Assembly (NCBI GenBank): GCA_964477295.1
Contig: CAYZEZ010000177.1
Location: 1 to 10,466, forward strand
Origin: CAYZEZ01 sp964477295
Lineage (GTDB): Bacteria; Bacteroidota; Bacteroidia; Bacteroidales; SM23-62
Direction: 5' to 3'
DNA length: 10,466 bases
Every line of letters starts with the position of its first letter. The first letter of the stretch is position 1. The notes below the pieces were generated by a model. That model saw only the letters and a list, made by a program, of their open reading frames with translations. It was not told the DNA's origin and ran no database searches. Both the position numbers and the translations under genes were made by a program. Shown here in pieces: positions 8,301 through 10,466 of this stretch.

Positions 8301-8772
8301 AATTAACCACAACATCCTGGTTGTTTCCAAATTGAATTCCACGGGATAAGCTGCCCCGCTTATCGAGTTCAGTTGAAGAATAATAACTGGCTGCGGACAG
8401 GTCAGAAGAAGGGATCGTGAATGGGTTGTATCCGGGACGGCTGATCTCTTGAATTACAGACAGATCTTTATTCGCATAGGGTTTGGCCAGGTTGACTGAT
8501 ATTACTCTGTACAGGGCTTTTACCCTTGAACCTTCCAGTTCCCTGTCGAAATACAGGACGGCTGAAGGATAATGGAGCATGTAAGATTTTTCGGGAAGCA
8601 GCCGGCCGGCTTCGTTATATAAAAAAAATGACCCCGGAACCACATGCATGGAGTCGATGATCATGGAATCGCCCGTCAAAATAAATTCTCTTGATCTCAG
8701 GTTGTTTATTTCCTGACCTGTAACAGGGACAATCGGAAGGACAAGGAATAATATCGGGAGCAGGCGTTTCAA
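5311..8772 (-). CDS. Large secreted protein, probable outer-membrane beta-barrel of unknown function
   Basis: No named family is recognised. From a TTG start at 8772 the product is about 1153 residues and begins MKRLLPILFLVLPIVPVTGQE, a textbook signal peptide with cleavage likely near VTGQ (residues 17-20). The longer frame from an ATG at 8886 adds 38 residues, starts inside an inverted repeat and buries the signal peptide, so it is disfavoured. A conserved-looking N-terminal block runs from about 138 to 202 (DKRGSLSRGIQFGNNQDVV, then ISDNNIPIQPEGTSQQ and FDKVFIEVF). A beta-rich domain follows with C265 and C284, possibly a disulfide, and GAEKVYIDG. An EF-hand-like calcium loop DYNKNNIRELDE occupies 839-850. 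The second half has many alternating polar/hydrophobic strands with N-rich turns and ends in VRWNF, with the terminal aromatic typical of BAM-inserted barrels. I recall similar unnamed proteins in other Bacteroidota. A SprA-like or usher-like role is speculation. Confidence 0.75.
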   Translation of the reverse strand: MKRLLPILFLVLPIVPVTGQEINNLRSREFILTGDSMIIDSMHVVPGSFFLYNEAGRLLPEKSYMLHYPSAVLYFDRELEGSRVKALYRVISVNLAKPYANKDLSVIQEISRPGYNPFTIPSSDLSAASYYSSTELDKRGSLSRGIQFGNNQDVVVNSNLNLQLNGKISDDLRIVAAISDNNIPIQPEGTSQQIHEFDKVFIEVFNEQLSLTAGDFDLYGSPGTFMDFAKKGKGIKFTGRFPVMKDPDRTIVTTVSGAISKGKFCRQSFTGSEGNQGPYKLRGCNQEQFIIVLAGAEKVYIDGRLMQRGLDNDYVIDYNNAEITFTPNQLITKDKRIIVEFEYSERSYARFLVYSGNEFITEKSYFWINVYAEQDDKNQTLQQDLSDANKYLLAGIGDHLDQAVTLRADSVGFNNTEVLYKKIDTLVQGTQYNNVYVYSAHPDSAWFRLGFSFVGEGNGHYRQVKASANGKTYKWIAPVNGIPQGNYEPVVLLITPKKKQLISVGGSAELTASTTSAFEFTLSNNDINTFSSNDRQDNIGFALKGIISQDVLLRDTTDTRLWATGSYQLISNHFDPVERFRPVEFERDWNITGDHSGGNEHNGSVRIDYFKKERTRAGIQSEFLNRADLYKGYRNQGYADVNAGGFQFHLKGSLLNSDDSYQNTKFIRHDADISRQLKYIVLGVREEGETNRWKDAENDSLLGNSFSYQEYEIYLTNPDTSKNSFMANYLMRTDYSVNQNNLDPATTANDLNVGFGLVKNPNNRLNTVLTYRTLRINDSVLTTEVKDEFLLARIDHSGRIKKGFISTSTYYEIGSGLEAEKEFSYLEVAPGQGVYTWSDYNKNNIRELDEFEVANFQDQAGYIRVFTPTDRFIKVFSNQFNQSINLQPARIWNNQEGIKKLVARFSNLLAFRINRKMTGPDLIKNLNPFNIRLTNPDLTSMTTSIRNNLSFNKSGDMVGIDYIYQNNKNRLSLVNGFDTRTRLSNGLRIKWNINNSISIINQTDIGSKGFESEFFTNKNYDIDFVTSNLSMQYQPGISYRIILNYTYKNENNKSNSELAGTHDVGIEGRYNILNKGNLSGKVNYVNITYNDLLNTPVAYEMLQGLLPGHNGVWSILLQRTITGGVDLNLEYSGRVSEKQDVVHVGGITVRWNF

Positions 8773-8794
8773 TGGAAATAAAATAGAACTGTCT

Positions 8795-8802
8795 GAAATA
8801 TA
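8795..8802 (-). promoter_or_regulatory. Weak -7-like box before the TTG start of the outer-membrane protein gene
   Basis: On the minus strand this reads TATATTTC, one mismatch from the Bacteroidota -7 consensus TAnnTTTG, 22 nt ahead of the TTG at 8772. No clear -33 TTTG is found at the expected distance. If real, it would place transcription start inside the longer reading frame and support the TTG start. Confidence 0.2.
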
Positions 8803-8867
8803 TGAACTTATTATGAATGAAAAAATTGCCTCTATGGGCTTATAGGGCTTTGCTTTAAAACCCACTA

Positions 8868-8894
8868 ACTTTTTTGTCTGCCACACAAAAAAGT
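8868..8894. repeat. Perfect 10-bp inverted repeat (T6/A6 hairpin)
   Basis: ACTTTTTTGT (8868-8877) and ACAAAAAAGT (8885-8894) are exact inverted repeats around a 7-nt loop CTGCCAC. I recall close relatives of this sequence as frequent intergenic repeats in Bacteroidota; not checked. It covers the ATG at 8886 that opens the longer frame of the minus-strand gene, one reason to doubt that start. The T-rich arm could also end transcription on either strand. Confidence 0.65.
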
Positions 8895-8929
8895 AAGTAA
8901 AAAAAAGTCACCACTACAGAAAAATGACT

Positions 8930-9010
8930 AAAAAATTAATTTTTTGCGCTAAATGAAATGAACTTGCTGCGCTCAAACAGCATTTCATTTGATGCTAAAA
9001 AATATTTTTT
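8930..9010. repeat. Long imperfect hairpin element with A/T-tract palindromes
   Basis: The arms 8939-8960 and 8981-9003 pair over about 22 bp with one gap. The core AAATGAAATG (8951-8960) pairs exactly with CATTTCATTT (8981-8990), leaving a 20-nt loop that contains GCTGCGCTCAAACA. Each arm also carries a perfect palindrome: AAAAAATTAATTTTTT (8930-8945) and AAAAAATATTTTTT (8997-9010). Together with 8868-8894 it makes up most of the 357-nt gap between the divergent outer-membrane protein and tdh genes. The rest of the gap (9011-9098) shows only weak stems, CGCC/GGCG (9015-9018, 9029-9032) and ACCGA/TCGGT (9039-9043, 9056-9060). No coding capacity is seen. Confidence 0.65.
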
Positions 9011-9098
9011 TTTACGCCGTTTTTCTTAGGCGGATCATACCGAACACCCACACCCTCGGTTTATGTTATTAATCATAGTAATACAGTGCCGATTGTTC

Positions 9099-9106
9099 TA
9101 TTTTCG
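9099..9106 (+). promoter_or_regulatory. Candidate -7 box for tdh
   Basis: TATTTTCG differs by one base from the Bacteroidota -7 consensus TAnnTTTG and lies 23 nt before the ATG at 9130. No convincing -33 TTTG is present at the usual spacing, so the call is weak. Confidence 0.25.
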
Positions 9107-9129
9107 TAAGATCATTTCAATACAAAGCA

Positions 9130-10095
9130 ATGGATAACATTTTAATCATTGGAGCTGCCGGACAGATAGGATCGGAGCTTACCCTGGAACTACGAAAGAT
9201 TTATGGCAATGATCACGTATATGCTACTGATATTAAGGAAGCTGGGGTTGAGGTAATGCAAAGCGGTCCTTTTCAGCTGATGGACGTAATGGATGATAAA
9301 CGGCTGATTCATTTTGTGATACGGCATAAAATAACACAGATATATCACCTCGCAGCGGTGTTATCCGGAAATGCAGAAAAGCTACCATTACAGGCCTGGC
9401 ATATAAACATGGAAAGCCTGATGAATATCCTTGAGGTAGCGAAGATGGTTGAAGAGATTAAAAAGGTTTTCTGGCCCAGTTCAATAGCAGTGTTTGGTCC
9501 GACTACTCCTCGCATAAACACTCCACAGCTAACTGTTATGGAACCTAATACAGTGTATGGAATAAGCAAGCTGTCCGGTGAAAGATGGTGTGAATATTAT
9601 TTTAACAAATACAATGTGGATGTCAGGAGCATCAGGTACCCTGGATTAATAAGTTACAAGACTGAGGCTGGAGGAGGCACAACAGATTATGCTGTTGAGA
9701 TCTATTATGAAGCAGTGAAGCAGCAAAAGTACGTCTGCTTCCTTAAAGAAGACACGGCACTTCCGTTTTTATTTATGGCCGACGCCATTAAGGCTACTAT
9801 TAATCTGATGGAGACTGACAGAAAAAAATTGACTGTTCACAGTGCTTATAATATTGGAGGGATAAGCACTACGCCCAGGGACATATCGCAGGAGATCAGG
9901 AAACATATACCCGGTTTTTCAATCACATATAAACCCGATTTCAGGCAGGCTATAGCCGAATCGTGGCCACAGAACATTGATGATTCAGTTTCAATCCGCG
10001 ACTGGGGATGTTCATATGAATATGATTTACCTAAAATGACCGGGATTATGATTGAAGAAATCAGTAAAAAGCTGAATTTTAACGTATTGAAATAG
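9130..10095 (+). CDS. tdh: L-threonine 3-dehydrogenase, short-chain (SDR/epimerase-like) type
   Basis: This enzyme oxidises L-threonine to 2-amino-3-ketobutyrate with NAD in the cytoplasm, the first step of threonine breakdown to glycine. The 321-residue protein is an extended SDR: Rossmann motif GAAGQIG at 8-14, D34 ending the second strand (YATDI), which favours NAD over NADP, HLAA at 73-76, SSIAVFG at 117-123, and the catalytic pair Y143 and K147 in VYGISK. Features I recall for the threonine-dehydrogenase subgroup rather than sugar epimerases are PGLISYKTEAGGGTTDYA at 171-188 and SWPQNIDDS at 278-286 followed by DWG. The partner gene kbl begins 268 nt downstream in the same direction, which strongly supports the assignment. 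The classical zinc-dependent Tdh is an unrelated fold. The ATG at 9130 fits the family start exactly. Confidence 0.92.
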   Translation: MDNILIIGAAGQIGSELTLELRKIYGNDHVYATDIKEAGVEVMQSGPFQLMDVMDDKRLIHFVIRHKITQIYHLAAVLSGNAEKLPLQAWHINMESLMNILEVAKMVEEIKKVFWPSSIAVFGPTTPRINTPQLTVMEPNTVYGISKLSGERWCEYYFNKYNVDVRSIRYPGLISYKTEAGGGTTDYAVEIYYEAVKQQKYVCFLKEDTALPFLFMADAIKATINLMETDRKKLTVHSAYNIGGISTTPRDISQEIRKHIPGFSITYKPDFRQAIAESWPQNIDDSVSIRDWGCSYEYDLPKMTGIMIEEISKKLNFNVLK

Positions 10096-10121
10096 GCAGG
10101 GTATGAATTGTTTTAAAGAAC

Positions 10122-10222
10122 TCAGACAGCAGGCATCTGGTAACTCGTACCAGGTACCCGGCAATTCGGATAGTAATTAATTTAAATTGCTAGTTACGAG
10201 TTACTAGTTGCCAGGTGTCTGA
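10122..10222. repeat. 101-bp hairpin element built of 7-bp units, between tdh and kbl
   Basis: TCAGACA (10122-10128) and TGTCTGA (10216-10222) bound the element. Inside, 10137-10166 pairs with 10185-10214 at about 24 of 30 positions (two of them G-T) around an 18-nt AT-rich loop. The right arm is four head-to-tail heptads, TTGCTAG, TTACGAG, TTACTAG and TTGCCAG (10187-10214), consensus TTRCNAG. The left arm is four heptads of the complementary type, CTGGTAA, CTCGTAC, CAGGTAC and CCGGCAA (10137-10164). A shifted alignment gives an exact 10-bp match, GTAACTCGTA (10140-10149) with TACGAGTTAC (10195-10204). No reading frame is apparent. It could fold in the tdh transcript and affect readthrough into kbl. 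Confidence 0.7.
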
Positions 10223-10302
10223 ATAACAGTCATATATGAATTAGTAAATGATACGAATTTAATTACTATTTTATTTTATGTTATTGACTATTAATACTTT
10301 AC

Positions 10303-10327
10303 CCAGTAACTAGTACCCAGTACCTAG
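10303..10327. repeat. Second block of the same heptad repeat upstream of kbl
   Basis: CCAGTAA, CTAGTAC, CCAGTAC and a partial CTAG (10303-10327) follow the same 7-bp pattern and orientation as the left arm of the hairpin at 10122-10222. The block ends 36 nt before the kbl start codon. The sequence between the blocks (10223-10302) is AT-rich and holds nothing I recognise. Confidence 0.55.
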
Positions 10328-10363
10328 AAACTTGAGTTAATTAATTCTAAATACCAAGCAACC

Positions 10364-10466
10364 ATGTACAATAAGATCAAAGATCATCTGCAGCAGGAGC
10401 TAAAATCAATAGAAGAAGCGGGGCTCTATAAAAAGGAAAGAATTATTATCTCACCCCAGGGTGCCG
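10364..10466 (+). CDS. kbl: Glycine C-acetyltransferase (2-amino-3-ketobutyrate CoA ligase), N-terminal fragment
   Basis: Only the first 34 residues lie in the window, beginning MYNKIKDHLQQELKSIEEAG and continuing LYKKERIIISPQGA. This matches the conserved N terminus of Kbl, a PLP enzyme of the alpha-oxoamine synthase family that cleaves 2-amino-3-ketobutyrate with CoA to glycine and acetyl-CoA. The GLYKxERI...SPQGA stretch is characteristic as I recall it. The PLP lysine and the rest of the protein lie beyond the window. It follows tdh in the same direction, forming the two-step threonine degradation pathway. The gap carries heptad repeats, so kbl may be transcribed by readthrough or from its own unrecognised promoter. 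Confidence 0.88.
   Translation, partial: MYNKIKDHLQQELKSIEEAGLYKKERIIISPQGA

Noticed and set aside
5918..8342. Several open frames on the plus strand, and in another minus frame, across the large outer-membrane protein gene
   Set aside because: They are short, overlapping and low-complexity, and the minus-strand frame with signal peptide and barrel features explains the region.

Overview
The window looks like chromosomal DNA from a Bacteroidota species, probably an anaerobic Bacteroidales or Marinilabiliales-type lineage. Four things point there: a type IX secretion (T9SS) protein pair (SprE/PorW-like and PorX), a Bacteroidota-style lipoprotein with acidic residues after the lipobox cysteine, low GC outside short GC-rich islands, and the absence of Shine-Dalgarno sequences before the start codons. 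The genus cannot be settled from this sequence alone.

Layout, left to right. (1) Positions 1-1021 hold the C-terminal part of a SprE/PorW-like TPR protein, ending in a hairpin that straddles its stop codon. (2) A 378-nt gap holds a nested palindromic element with terminal inverted repeats (1171-1301). (3) A plus-strand cluster follows: porX (1400-2953), tsaE (2967-3398, 13 nt later), ald (3470-4693, 71 nt later, with a candidate promoter) and an unrecognised small lipoprotein (4721-5263, 27 nt later). (4) Converging on it is a large minus-strand gene (5311-8772) for a secreted protein of about 1153 residues that looks like an outer-membrane beta-barrel of unknown function. Its true start is probably a TTG at 8772, because the longer reading frame runs into repeat DNA. 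(5) A 357-nt gap (8773-9129) holds two adjacent inverted repeats. (6) A short-chain-type L-threonine 3-dehydrogenase gene (9130-10095) is followed by a 268-nt gap with a long hairpin built of 7-bp units, then the start of kbl (10364 to the window end).

Function. SprE/PorW and PorX both serve the T9SS: SprE/PorW as part of the envelope machine and PorX as its cytoplasmic response regulator and phosphodiesterase. TsaE makes the t6A tRNA modification. Ald interconverts alanine and pyruvate. Tdh plus Kbl split threonine into glycine and acetyl-CoA. The large outer-membrane protein and the small lipoprotein are the real unknowns.

No CRISPR array, transposase, tRNA or rRNA gene, or obvious defence system is visible. 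The least explained signals are three different non-coding inverted-repeat elements, one in each of the three long intergenic gaps, and the orphan outer-membrane protein.
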